From Chlorocebus sabaeus (taxonomy: Eukaryota > Chordata > Mammalia > Primates > Cercopithecidae): 64,000 bases of DNA. Where the stretch lies: NCBI RefSeq assembly GCF_047675955.1, contig NC_132915.1:45490526-45554525 (forward strand), written 5' to 3'. A program made the translations under genes and the position numbers. The notes under the pieces were generated by a model that saw only the letters and a program-made list of their open reading frames with translations, made no database searches and was not told where the DNA came from. Below, piece after piece: positions 34,093-45,222 of this stretch; within the stretch, counting starts at the first letter, position 1, and every line of letters begins with the position of its first letter.

Positions 34093-34983
34093 CATAAAGT
34101 AATTTAATGCCACTTCAAGGCCATGAAACTTACAGTTTAACATAGTGGTCTGGATCTTTTAACCAAGTTATCTATTTAATAGTGACATATTTTGAACTTC
34201 AGATTTAGTTTTTTCTTACTTTACACATCTTTGAAATTGAATTGGCAGAATTACACCAACTGATTATCAACAGAATATGGCATGATTTGTTTCTTCATTA
34301 TCAACCAGGGCAGTGTTTATCAGTAGTCACATGTATACTTTCATTGTATTAAGTTTTTGAAAAATCAAATTCAGCACAGTACAGATAGTCCTTAAGCCAC
34401 TGACTAAGTGAGAAAAAAAATCAAGGGGATAGTGAGGCACGTCACAGATAATTTGGACATAGAACACTAGTTTTCTTAGTTTTCTTCATAAGACAGTGCT
34501 CAATAGTCTCTGACTATTTTTCTATATTGACAAAAAATAATTCCAATTTTCACACTGTCATGGTACAAATAGAAGTGTGACTTACATCTCACAATTTGCA
34601 TAGCTGATTTCCTGTCCTTTTGACCATTCCATCATCTGTATGACAGTTACAAAATTGTTTTTCTTTGGGACATCATTGGTATATGCTTATGCTTCAAGGA
34701 GTTTCCAAATGAAGCCATGGGTTTATTACATGACACACAAGGAATCTGATCCCAAGTAGCATGATAACCAGACTCTGCAACTCAATAAATCAGGCTTCAC
34801 TGATACTCAGAGCTGCAACTCCAGCCTCAGGAAGCACTTGGCTTTACTCTGGGTACCAAAGTACTCAGATAACCAGTTGTGAATAATAAATAGACTCAGC
34901 CTTACTGAGGCCTGGAGTTAACCAGTTTGGAATCCTATTCTACTGATATAGAACAGCCCTGCTATATACTTAGTGTGAACACT
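34093..34983. other. Non-coding, no repeat recognised
   Basis: AT-rich spacer. AATAAATCAGGCTTCACTG and AATAAATAGACTCAGCCTT (about 34784 and 34887) are a loose internal direct repeat about 100 bp apart. Confidence 0.45.
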
Positions 34984-35102
34984 GTAGAGATGGGGTTTCA
35001 CTATGTCGGCCAGGCTGGTCTCCAACTCCTGACCTCAGGTGACCCACCCGCCTCAGCCTCCCAAATTGTTGGGATTACAGACGTGAGCCACTGCACCCAG
35101 CC
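34984..35102 (-). mobile_element. Alu left monomer only, antisense
   Basis: GTAGAGATGGGGTTTCACTA to GTGAGCCACTGCACCCAGCC covers only the left Alu arm (about 119 bp). The right arm and poly(A) are absent. Either a truncated Alu or a FLAM-type monomer. Confidence 0.9.
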
Positions 35103-36815
35103 ATTTAATGGTCTTTACTTGTAAATATGGGGATAATGAAGGAAACCTGGATGACTCTCAGATGAGACCAGTCACCTGCCTTAGTCACACTTCTCCCCTT
35201 GATTATGCTGGTAGAGCACTAAGACCACCTGGCATGCCAACGTTCCCCTTCTTGGAGAACCTTCCCTTCCTACAGCTTCTGTTTAAAAGTCTTAGGGCTG
35301 TCATCTTTGATACCATATGACTTGGACCAGGTATGGATGACTGGACCAGGGATGCGCAGTGCTCTAAGGAAGCCAAGCCACAGACACAAGGCATGGCCTG
35401 ACCCCCCAAAAGATGAGCTGAATCAACCAAGATCTTCATTTGAGCTGAGAGAATGCAGTGAGGTATCATCGACGGGAGCTGAAGTAGAAAGGACATCCTG
35501 GGGTAGAATCAGGCTGGACAAGATTCTGGGGAAACAAATTCTGAGATGAGGAAGTAGATATTATAGGGACACAGGAGCTATGAGGCAGGGAAAATATGTG
35601 GTGCAAAAATGTGGTGACAGGGTGAATGTAGGTCACTGAAGGATGGAAGAGAAAGAGATGTACAGGGAGAAGCAGAGTGTGAGAGACAAGAAAGAAGAAA
35701 CAAATAGATGGAGAGACAAGAGAGAACTAGTCTCTAAAACTGACGAAACTGTCTCTAATACTAACAGTTTTCCCATTCCTGCCCATGACTGTGGATATTC
35801 ACAATAAACCCTCCTTGTTTTGCTGGATGTTTTGCCCTGTCAGGCCATTTTCAGAGGCAGAGAGTTTGAGAGGCTTTCTCTAAAATGTGTCTCACAAGTC
35901 TGGAAATTGAAGTTGGCTCCACTCGGTATGACCTTGACTATGACCTAAGCAGTGTTATTACTAAGAACTAACCCTTAAGAAGGGGCACGCCTAGTAACTA
36001 ATTCAGATAAGCAGAGTTTGCTTGGTTGGGAATCCTCTGGACTGCCTGTGGCCTAATTCTATGAACAAAACCACAGAGAAGAGCCACTGCTTATGGCTGA
36101 GGGAGGGGTCCATTTACTTAAATAGGGCCCAACATGCTGGTAGCTCGATGCTTTGACAAGTGGGAAAGGACAAGTGGAATCATCTAAATGGCTCTGGCTA
36201 TTTATCTATATATTGTAAGTGCTGTATTTCCTGGAAAGAAGCTGGGAGTTAAGAAAATAGTTTTAACCTGTTCTCTCAACTTCCTGGCTGCCGTGATACT
36301 CAGACCACATTTCAATATTTCTGGGTTTTGTCTGACAAAGTAGAAGTGTGTGGAGGTGGAGGTGAGGAGGGGAGGAAGGAGGAGGATGTAGTGAAGATGA
36401 AATCATAAAACCGGAAGGAATTCAAAGGGTCAGACACTATAGGCCCCATCTGCAAGCGGGACTGTTCTAAAACGGGGGGAGATGCACCTCCTACTTCAAA
36501 TTGGCAACAAGGACATTCTATGTATTTAGGCCATTTTGCTCATACTGCCAAAAGCCTCCTTTGTCAAGGAGAGTAGACCTGATATCTGATCTATCTGAAG
36601 GAGGACTAGGTAGTTGCCCTTTTTTCCAATCTCTCTTCCATTGCTGCCTTAAAATTTTGTAAGTTAAAAGTCATCTGTTTGGGCTACCTATCTCCAGGCA
36701 TTCTCTTTCGATCTTTATATAAACTTATCAAATAACATTTCTCTAGGGCAGTAGGGAATTACTGAGTGATTTTGAGATTACTGGGCATCTATGTGGACTG
36801 TGGAAAAAAACAAAA
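35103..36815. other. Non-coding, possible unclassified LTR
   Basis: From about 35170 to 35830 the text has an LTR-like flavour, ending in a CACAATAAACCCTCCTTGTT signal, but I could not match a family. The remainder is unique-looking and includes a GGAGG-rich patch at about 36352-36392. Confidence 0.35.
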
Positions 36816-36858
36816 CTATGATATGATATGGTGTGATATGATATATGAAATGATATGA
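36816..36858 (+). repeat. (ATGAT)n imperfect pentamer repeat
   Basis: TATGATATGATATGGTGTGA and following ATGATAT units. Confidence 0.85.
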
Positions 36859-36874
36859 CACCATCAATCTGTGG

Positions 36875-37060
36875 TTTTTAAAATTCTTCATGTATTTATC
36901 TCATTTTTTCCCCACAACACAAAAGACAGATACTTTTATTATTCCCGTCTCTCAGATGAGAAAAACCAAGGCTTTGAGAGATTGCATGACTTTTCCAAGC
37001 TCTAGACTTAAGGGGCAGAGTCTAGGTGTGACTCGGGTCCTTGGGTTGGGTGCTTTTTTT
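36875..37060 (-). mobile_element. MIR, antisense
   Basis: TTATTATTCCCGTCTCTCAG, GATGAGAAAAACCAAGGCTT, GACTTTTCCAAGCTCTAGA, TGTGACTCGGGTCC. Confidence 0.72.
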
Positions 37061-37411
37061 CCTGCTCTAGGTGGGTTCTCCAGGGAACTGAAGATATTCA
37101 CAAACTGTTTCAGGTTGGCTTTTTAGCCAGTGACCAGCAGCCAGCAGAATGCAGGGGTAGCAGTATGCAGTGGGCCCTCCTTTCCCCATGAGCAGACCAA
37201 GCCCTCTCCAGGAGGGGAGGCTCCAGGAGGTCATGGCACCCCCGAGGAGTAGAAGCTTGGCTAGCCCTTGGGAGAGATGACAAGAGTTGTCTCTCTACCT
37301 AGCACATAAAGTTTTGCAATAAATTACCAATCCTATTCTCTGCCTTCTCTTTCCACTCAAAGGCATGTCACTTTCAGACAGAAATCTAACTCAAAATGTA
37401 CTGTCATCATC

Positions 37412-38258
37412 TATACTAGTTATCTATTGGTGCATAATAGCTTACCCCAACATTTAGCAGCTTAAAACAATAAACATTAATTATCTTAGTTTCTGTGGGT
37501 CAGACATTTCAGAGTGGCATAGCTTAGGAGCTCCAGCTCCAGGTCTCTCCATGGCTGCAGCCTCTCCACGGTTCTCCAAGCCATGGCTGGGGCTGGAGGA
37601 CCCACTTCTGAAATGGCTCACCCAATGGCTATTGGCAAGAGATTTCAGCTCCTTGTTGGCTGTTGGCAGGAAGCCTCACTTCCTTGCCACGTGGACCTCC
37701 CCCTGGGGCTGCTTGAGTGTCTTCATGACATGGCAGCCAGCTTTCCCCAGAGTGAGTAATCCAAGGTAAAGGAGGAAGTCCTGGTGCCATTTATGTTTGA
37801 ATCCTGGGAGACCCACACTGCCCCTCTGGCACACTCCATTCCTTAGAACAAGTCACTAAGTACAGCTCGCATTTCAGAGAGGGAATTAGGGCATACCTAT
37901 TGAAGGAAATAATATCAAAGTATTCGTGGATATTTATTATTTCTATTTTATTTTATTTTCCATTTTTTGAAACAGGGTGTCACTCTGTCACCCAGGCTAG
38001 AGTACAGTGGTGTGATCATGGCCCACTGAAAACTTAAACTTCTGCATCAGCTTCCCAAGTAGCTAGGACTACAGGTGAGCAGCACCATGCCTGGCTAACT
38101 TTTTAAGTTTTTTGTAAAGACCAGGTTTTGCCATGTTGCTCAGGCTGATCTTGAACTCCTGGCCTCAAGCAATCCTCCCACCTCGGCCTCCCGAAATGCT
38201 AGGATTACAAGTGTGAGCCATCATGCCCAGCCTATTTGTGGATATTTGAAAACCACCA
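37412..38258 (-). mobile_element. MLT1-type MaLR LTR, antisense, split by AluJ
   Basis: TACTAGTTATCTATTGGTGC, CAGCTTAAAACAATAAACAT, TTCTGTGGGTCAGACATTTC, CCACGTGGACCTCCCCCTGG, TCTTCATGACATGGCAGCCA, then CAAAGTATTCGTGGATATT before the Alu and GTGGATATTTGAAAACCACC after it. Both ends are visible, so the solo LTR is almost complete. Confidence 0.85.
37936..38232 (-). mobile_element. AluJ, antisense, with 15 bp TSD
   Basis: Old-type Alu (TTTTTGTAAAGACCAGGTTT, CTCAGGCTGATCTTGAACTC). Target-site duplication TATTYGTGGATATTT at 37921-37935 and 38233-38247 with one difference. Confidence 0.92.
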
Positions 38259-38499
38259 TGCAGGCCCACAGGAGCACTCAGAAATGTCAACAACATTCAA
38301 GAAATGTGTGACTCTCACAATTGTCAGTTAATAAAACCAGAAGGATGAAGGTTTATCTTAGTTATGCACCTCATTAGACTAGATTATAGGATTGTTTTGA
38401 TGGAGCTCTGAGAAACATTCCGAGAAGCACACAGTTCTAAATATAGCAGGCAGATGATTACAGTCCATTGCACACAGTGCACTAACAACCATGACCAGG

Positions 38500-38655
38500 A
38501 TGTATTGATAGTTTACTGTGTGCCCACCATTGCCAGAGAGGTTCTACTTGCATTAACTCAACCCTCATGTTATGTACCTATGAGATAGGTACTCACATTA
38601 TCCCTATTTTACTTACAGGGACAGCTCATAATTGGTAGAGCTGGGATTTTTAAAA
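38500..38655 (-). mobile_element. MIR, antisense
   Basis: GATAGTTTACTGTGTGCCCA, GAGATAGGTACTCACATTAT, TCCCTATTTTACTTACAGGG. Confidence 0.75.
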
Positions 38656-38719
38656 AGGCATGAACAGAGTGCTAGCGGAGTCCAGTGGGGAGGAGCCTCT
38701 TCCTGCCTGGGTCGGGGTG

Positions 38720-38850
38720 AGAGTCTGAAAGCCATTCTGAAAGAGGAGATATTTGAGCTGGACTATAAAGAATGAGTAGAAGTTTTTTGAGCAGTCGAGG
38801 TAGAAGAGAACACAGTTTGGGCAGGGAATTATGACTACTGAGGTTAGGTT
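38720..38850 (-). mobile_element. Short L2 fragment, antisense
   Basis: GAGATATTTGAGCTGGACTA, AAGAATGAGTAGAAGTT resembles the antisense L2 segment GACATTTGAGCTGAGACCTG.. of other copies. Short and diverged. Confidence 0.5.
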
Positions 38851-40465
38851 GTGTAGAGCTGCTGGGATTTTCTTACAGGCCCCTTATGTTCAGGTAGATG
38901 CAGACAGGTTTTCTGTAATGTTTGCATCTGAGTCTTACACAAGTCATGCCCACAGTCTGATCTTGGTCCCTCCCCAAATAGAATTTCCCGCACCAATAGG
39001 CCTTTGAGGAGACAGTGGTGGGTGTGGGAGAAAGAGGAAAATGTCTTCATGTTGCCTGTGTCTAGTTAGACTGGGCAGACAGGGAATGAAGTGAGTGTCT
39101 TGATTTCATTTCCCACATGGTCTGGTTTGTTTTCTTTGATGCCTGCCACAAACAGTAACCACCACTAGCTAGTTTTCCCACTGGTGTGTCTGGCTGGTCA
39201 TGCTCAAGCTGGGTAAGTTCCATCCACTTTACTGGGGGTAACTGAGAAGCCTTAAAGCACACATGTTAATGACAGAAACTATACATCTATAGGAAAAGTC
39301 ACATCATGGCCATAGCAAGCTCCTACTTAGCATGGCTGGGTAAGTAAAGTTGTAGTGGTTAATTGACTATTTCATTTAACTAAGGGTTACCCATACCTTA
39401 CTGATTTTCAAATAGTTAGAATCCAGTTAGGCACCACTTTGGTCTGAAATAACTCTGTGCCTGATTCAATATTTCTATCAAGACTCACTATCAAGAAGGC
39501 ACTGCAGATTTTGTGGGTTCTTGAAGTCCATGTTGTAAAGATAGGTTAGGTATATGAGGTTGAGAGGGAAAAACAGGGCAAAGAATGTTTTCCTGTGGAA
39601 ACCACCAAGTTTGCTCTGGGGGCTGAGTGTGGATGTCAACTTAGGAAGTCATGGGTCTTCCAGGTTATTCCTGGAATGAGAAGACCTTCAAAGAGCAACA
39701 CGGGGCCATTCCAGAGGACAGATGCCACCACAGGCAGTGTCTTGGGTCTTCTCTGACCCAGAGCTAGAAAGGCATCTATGAAAAAAAATTCCCTCCTAAT
39801 CAAAACCAGCTGCTGAGTAGGGTCTATGTGCAGTTTTTAGGGGCATTGCTTCTTATGGGAGCACTGAAGTATCACTTAATGCTAAACCTTACTGGAAATG
39901 TAACAAGATGAGAAAAGTTGTATTCATCAAAAGTGCATGTGTAGATGGAATATTTCAATTAAATATTCTTTGCAGAAGGTTGGGATTTCACAATACTTGC
40001 ATGTCTTTTCATCTTCAAAGGAAATCAGGTCTCGTTTGCTGCAGAACTTTTGTTTATTTGAGTGGGATATGCAAATTTGAGGCAGAGCAGAATTGTTAGA
40101 AGAGCACAGGAGAGGCCCATCACTTTTATCAGCTGTCGTTTTTCTCTTTCCCTTACTCCTCCACAAACATGTTGAACAGATATTTAAAGAAAATATGGAG
40201 GCATGCTCCATTATTAGGCTTCCTACTAAGACCATCATGTCAGGGTCCGGCTTTGTTCCTAATGCATTGATTGTTTAAAGCTCACTGGCCAACTTATCTT
40301 GTGACCCTAATCACCATGTTCACTGTTAATCATACTTTCATGGGAAAACGGGAAGGATAAAAAAGAAATAAGGAAGGGAATCTAAAACATCAAGTATTCT
40401 ACTTTTTGACAATTCTAACTTTTAAAAGGGGTAAAAATCAATGGAGAAGGTTCAAATGAATGTTT
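38851..40465. other. 1.6 kb non-coding, no repeat recognised
   Basis: Unique-looking sequence. A compact interval at about 39900-40300 shows overlapping 60-100 codon frames on both strands with no domain. Confidence 0.5.
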
Positions 40466-40679
40466 AAATGAGGTTTAGCACATGGAGGCCAGTTGGGGGG
40501 TGTAGGGGGCAAGGGGAGGGAGAGCATTAGGACAAATAGCTAATATATGCGGGGCTTAAAACCTAGATGACACGTTGATAGGTGCAGCAAACCACCATGG
40601 CACACGTATACCTATGCAACAAACCTACACATTTTACACTTGTATCCCAGAACTTAAAGTAAAATAAAAATGAGGTTTA
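40466..40679 (+). mobile_element. Very short L1PA-type 3' end with perfect 12 bp TSD
   Basis: Only the last 190 bp of L1 3' UTR (40478-40667), including the G-rich polypurine tract, GGTGCAGCAAACCACCATGG, CACACGTATACCTATGCAAC and the AACTTAAAGTAAAATAAAAA end. Flanked by identical AAATGAGGTTTA at 40466-40477 and 40668-40679. The primate-specific family (L1PA7-13 range) dates it to the anthropoid lineage. Confidence 0.93.
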
Positions 40680-40791
40680 AAAGTTGCCTATATCTGACTT
40701 TTAAAATCATGTACACTAAAAGGGATTTTCAAGAGGCTTTGCAGATGAGGAGGCATTGCAGATTTTCAAACTGACTGCAGGTCATGATGCT

Positions 40792-41098
40792 TTTTTTTTT
40801 TTTTTTTTTTTTTTTGAGACCAAGTCTTGCTCTGTCGCCCAGGCTGGAGTGCAGTGACCGGATCTCAGCTCACTGCAAGCTCCGCCTCCTGGGTTCACAC
40901 CATTCTCCTGCCTCAGCCTCCCAAGTAGCTGGGACTACAGGCACCCACCACCTCGCCTGGCTAGTTTTTTGTATTTTTTAGTAGAGACGGGGTTTCACCG
41001 TGTTAGCCAGGGTGGTCTTGATCTCCTGACCTCGTGATCCGCCGGTCTCGGCCTCCCAAAGTGCTGGGATTACAGGCGTGAGCCACCGCGCCCGGCTT
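40792..41098 (-). mobile_element. AluY, antisense, full length, 11 bp TSD
   Basis: Begins with a T25 tail and contains CTCACTGCAAGCTCCGCCTC and GACCTCGTGATCCGCC, AluY-type features. Flanked by GTCATGATGCT at 40781-40791 and 41099-41109. Confidence 0.93.
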
Positions 41099-41206
41099 GT
41101 CATGATGCTATTATAACGTGTAATAAAGCTAATCAATGAGGTACAGGAAAGGGTCCCTAAGATGGAAAAAGTATCAAGGATGTGTCTATCTGGTCATCAC
41201 GTCTTT

Positions 41207-41527
41207 TCCTTTTACTTTCCTTTTTTTTTTTTTTTTTGGAGATAGGGTCTCACTCTGTCACCCAGGCTGTAGTGCAGTGGTGCGATACTAGCTCACTGCA
41301 GCCTTGACCTCCCGGGCTCAGGTGATCCTCTTATCTGTCTCCTGGTAGCTGTGACTATAGGTATGCACCACCACACCTGGCTGATTTTTGTATTTTTTTT
41401 TTTTTTTTTTTAGAGACAGGGTTTAGCCGTGTTGCCCAGCCTGGTTTCCAGCACCTGGGCTCAAGTGATCCACCATCTCGGCCTCCCAGAGTGCTGGGAT
41501 TCCAGGTGTGAGCCACTGTGCATGGCC
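41207..41527 (-). mobile_element. AluJ, antisense, 17 bp TSD
   Basis: Diverged Alu with an unusually long middle T run (about 41393-41411). TSD CTGGTCATCAYGTCTTT at 41190-41206 and 41528-41544, one mismatch. Confidence 0.9.
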
Positions 41528-41636
41528 CTGGTCATCATGTCTTTGTGTTCTTTTCTTCCTTTTACCTAATGAGAGATGGGGGAAAGGCCCCCAGGATTAC
41601 TCAGGAAATAGCACAACCAGCCTGGGTTATGTACTT

Positions 41637-41865
41637 TTATTTGACAAAGATTTATATAGTGGTTATTATGTGTCAGATACTGTTCCAGCAGATTCTGAAT
41701 ATTAACCCATTTTATGACCATCACAACCCCATTAGGCAGGTACTGTTGTTATTTCCATTTTATAGATGAGGCAATTGAGGCACACCACTAGTCCATGATA
41801 GCACTGGGGTGCACGCAGACAATCTGGCTCAGAATCCATGCTGTTAGCCACTAAACCTGCCTGAC
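41637..41865 (-). mobile_element. MIR, antisense
   Basis: TTATTATGTGTCAGATACTG, TTTCCATTTTATAGATGAGG, CAATTGAGGCACACCACTAG, TCTGGCTCAGAATCCATGCT. Near full-length. Confidence 0.85.
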
Positions 41866-42850
41866 CTCAGAGCTTTGTTCTTTAAATTTTTCCAGAAATC
41901 TTTACTGAAATCCCCTGTGATCTGCCTAAACTAATGAGCATACAGAGATGTGGTGCCAGTGGGAGCACGCAGACTTTGCTATCTGGGAAGGGGTCCCTGG
42001 AAGGGCCTTCAGGATGGAACAATAGAGCAACAGGATGACACCCAGAGGAAGTTTCCCAAGTTTCACACAACTTGGGAGCAGAGGGAGGAAGGCGGGGACG
42101 GTGAGTCTGTGGCTGGAAGATGCAGTCCATATGGGATTACATGAAGACATCTGTATATATGTGTTTGGAAGTCTGTGTACATGTGGTTCTGGTTGGGTGT
42201 CCCTGCGTGTGAAAGTGTTCATGCATTTCTGTTCTAATACCCACCATATGCGTGTGTGTGTGTGTATGTGTGTGCGCACGCGTGTGTATGTGTATGTATA
42301 TACATCCTTGGGCTTGTTAATATACACGAAAGGTGCAAGAATAGACTCCTTGTAAAGTGACTTGGTTTCTGTCTTCTTAGTGAATTCAAATTCACATCCA
42401 ACAATTCTAAAATCAACAATTTTTATTTTTCCTGAAAGGACCATTAATTGCTTATAAGTCCATAGGATGAGCAATACATTTGGTATTTTTCTCTTATCTT
42501 TACTGAAGCTGAGGCCCAGTTGAAGATGAACACAGAGTTCCCTGGTATGCAGGCTCCCTAAGCCAGAGCCCATTCCTGTGGGCAGTCAGGACCTGTCCCT
42601 GGGGCTCGTAGGCATTAGCCACCCAGCTATCAAATAGAGATATGTAAAGACCCTCCAGGTTCTATTTCTCCAAACCTTTAAATCTTCAGATCCCATCCAA
42701 GACCAGCCCTTCTGACCCCAGCAACACTGTTTATTCAAGGGCTTTTCAGGGAGCCACTGCCTATGCTGACAGGGACAAGGAGGCAGAGCATATTGCCGTC
42801 TGTTGTTGCTGCTGCTGCAGTTTTAGCACAAACTGTGAGCACGTCTGTGG
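41866..42850. other. Non-coding, with GT/AC microsatellite
   Basis: No repeat family recognised apart from a compound GT repeat at 42249-42302 containing GCGCACGCG. The longest open frame in the window (minus 41926-42573) crosses this repeat and encodes an HTHTHT run from it; it has no homology I recognise and I treat it as chance. Confidence 0.6.
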
Positions 42851-42949
42851 GCATTTGTCTGTCAGCAGAGAGGTCAGTCCAGACTTCTCTCACGGGAAGG
42901 CGATGGCTGGAGTGCTATTCCTAAGAAAGCAAAGAACAAGGGGTGGAGA

Positions 42950-43110
42950 GAGGAGTCCCCGGAATTGCAAGGCTTGGGGCTTGGTCCAGACTGCGTGGCG
43001 AGGAAGGAAAGCAGGCCCAGCAGAGGGCGCCACCGCGCTGGCTCTCGTCTCCCGCGCAATGCAGGCAACGGGGCGGTGTTCAGGAAGGCCAAGGAAGGAT
43101 CGATTCAATA
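42950..43110. promoter_or_regulatory. CpG-rich cluster around a CTCF-like site
   Basis: About 13 CpGs in 160 bp (GACTGCGTGGCGAGG, CACCGCGCTGG, TCTCGTCTCCCGCGC, CAACGGGGCGG), outside any repeat. It contains the CTCF-core match listed next. Too short for a conventional island; more likely a boundary, enhancer or minor promoter. Confidence 0.5.
43017..43032 (+). promoter_or_regulatory. Predicted CTCF-binding core
   Basis: CCAGCAGAGGGCGCCA closely matches the canonical CTCF core (CCASYAGRKGGCRS). Motif orientation is plus. Occupancy, and any loop partner, is unknown; the partner would be expected to carry a convergent, minus-oriented motif to the right. Confidence 0.62.
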
Positions 43111-43112
43111 CC

Positions 43113-43245
43113 GTACCCCCACCCCACCCGCCTCTGCCTCCCTCCTTCTCCTATCTCTTCTCTCCTCCCTGCCCCCTCCCTCCCTTCCCACCCCTCTCTC
43201 AGTCTTTCTTTCTTTCCATCTCTAGCCCCCTCATCCCCCTCCCCA
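43113..43245 (+). repeat. Pyrimidine tract with minus-strand G-quadruplex potential
   Basis: About 130 bp almost free of purines. At 43172-43194 five C runs (CCCCC, CCC, CCC, CCC, CCCC) are separated by 1-2 bp, so the minus strand satisfies the four-run G-quadruplex rule with very short loops and the plus strand could form an i-motif. Mirror-like homopyrimidine DNA can also adopt H-DNA. Confidence 0.85.
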
Positions 43246-43299
43246 GCTTGAGCAGCTCACCCCAGGGAACCTCAAGTCTAGTAACTGAGTGTTAATTAT

Positions 43300-44975
43300 G
43301 TCTGAGTGGATTCTGGAGAAAAAGAAAACCATATACTGTATCAGCAGAGAAATGGTTTCACTATGAGGAAACTAATGATGCTTTTATCAGGAACAATATA
43401 AAGATTGCTTTTTTACTAGTGTGTGTCCCATAGGGTTCAGGGCTATGAGATATTTCTGTATCTGGCTTTAGGTTCCTCTGAGCTTTTACATAATCAAATC
43501 AATAGAGCCATGATTCACCCTCTGGCAACAACTGCTCCCTGCAAGTTTGCTGTTGCTTCTTTAGTGGCGAAAGAGAAAATAAATAAATATATGGAAAGGA
43601 ACTTATTATGAATCTGTAAACATTGATTTGTTTCGTCTTCAGTCTTCCTTTTTAATTGCTCTGCATACACATGTACGCATACACTGTGAGTGTCTAAGTT
43701 CACAGCCGGTCAGAGAATGAGGTGACTGGCGATTGCCCAGGTATTTGCCATTGTCTGATGGGAAGATACGGGTTCTGTTGAGCAGAATCAGAGGTGGAGA
43801 TGTGCTGCTTGCCTGTCCTCCCGTGTCCTTTTCAGACATTTTATTCATCTTCTTTCCCATCCCTGTGAATTCCCTACATTCCAGGCATGATTTTGGTTCT
43901 TCCCTTTTTTTTGAGTTGTATTGTTTTTATCAGAAATTTCTCTCCCCTCCGCCTGGCAGAAATGATCACCCTTGGACCTACATCTGTCCCCAGCAGCATC
44001 AGTGAGGCCGCAGACTTCTCACCCTCCTCAGCCCCCATTCTAAGAACAGCTGGTTAGGACCTCAATGAGAATACAAGATGGGAGTGGGCAGGAGCAGAGA
44101 GAGCAGATCTCACCATTTACTCCGGAGACACATCTTTCCTTCTCATTTCTCCTATCCCCAAACCTCCGAGTTCATAGAAAGAGAGCGCCAGGAATAACTC
44201 CTGAATTCTTTCAGGACACATGCAGTTTGCCACTCCTTTCCCTCCTTTCTTTAACTAAATAAGCAAAGGCATCTTTCAGGCTAAAACATGGGGGAGGATT
44301 TAGTGTTGTGCTATTGTGTCATCTACTTTTCACAGGCAAATTTGGATGACCAGGGCCTCAAAATACAGGTGTTTCAGTGTCACTTGCTGCTTTGCATTGA
44401 CGAAGTCAACTGATAAAATAGGTATGTTCAGCTGGGCTTGGAGAAATAAAAACAGGGCCTCACTGGCAATCCAGCTGGTCACAGGGACAGGCAATGGTTG
44501 CTTTGTATTTTCTACTCCAGTCCCCAACTTACAGGCCTTCTTCATAGATATGCTTCATTTTTCCCATCCTTCAGAAGAAGAAAAACATTAGAAGAAATAA
44601 CAGAGATGAGGAAGGAAAGAAAAGCCACTTATGTAATCAGGTGTGCTGGGCCCTGGGGATGACAGTATCACAAAAATAAAATGGCTCCCTAATGATGACA
44701 GTCGTATTACCAAAGCCATGTTCCTGTGACCATGCTGCCAGGCTCCTCTGAGAGGACAGCAATGACAGAATTCTGTAAGGACCTACCTTCTTTGGGTAAA
44801 TATTTGTCCCTAAAGAACATCATCTTTCAGGACCCTCAATCCTCCTATATTCTGGGAGTTCTAGGCATTTGGACAGATGGGATCTAGCTTGGGTTTCAGG
44901 AAAGAAAGGGACTTTCACACAGCACTGGGGATTGTGATACCAGCAACACAGTGTATTAGCATACAGACAATTGCA
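43300..44975. other. 1.7 kb non-coding, mostly unique
   Basis: No clear repeat. Around 44640-44720 a weak L2/MIR-like fragment (GTGCTGGGCCCTGGGGATGA) is visible. No gene signature. Confidence 0.5.
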
Positions 44976-44979
44976 ATGG

Positions 44980-45222
44980 TGGCCATTTACTGAACATCTA
45001 CCTTGTACCAAAGACTGTGCCAGGAGCTTTGTGCGGATTATTGCATAAGTTAACTTTAACCCTCAAGACAGTATAGCAAAGAAAGGCTTATTATTCCCAT
45101 AATTGGGAATTGAGACTCAAAAAGATTACATAATTTGCTCAAGGCCACAGAACTGGTACAAGATTGAGCAGGGGTTCCAACTAAGTCTCTCTGAGCCTCA
45201 AATCTCTGGTCTTCCTGCCATG
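44980..45222 (-). mobile_element. MIR, antisense
   Basis: ATTTACTGAACATCTACCTT, GCCAGGAGCTTTGTGCGG, AATTTGCTCAAGGCCACAG, GAGCAGGGGTTCCAACTAAG. Confidence 0.82.

Noticed and set aside
35170..35830. Unclassified LTR ending in AATAAACCCTCC
   Set aside because: No matching family ends or internal blocks could be identified by eye; left as unassigned sequence.
41926..42573. 215-codon minus-strand open frame, the longest in the window
   Set aside because: It crosses a GT/AC microsatellite that supplies HTHTHT residues, has no domain I recognise, no plausible exon signals, and frames on the opposite strand overlap it.
42855..43295. 146-codon proline/serine-rich frame
   Set aside because: The C-terminal half is the translation of a pyrimidine tract open in several frames at once.
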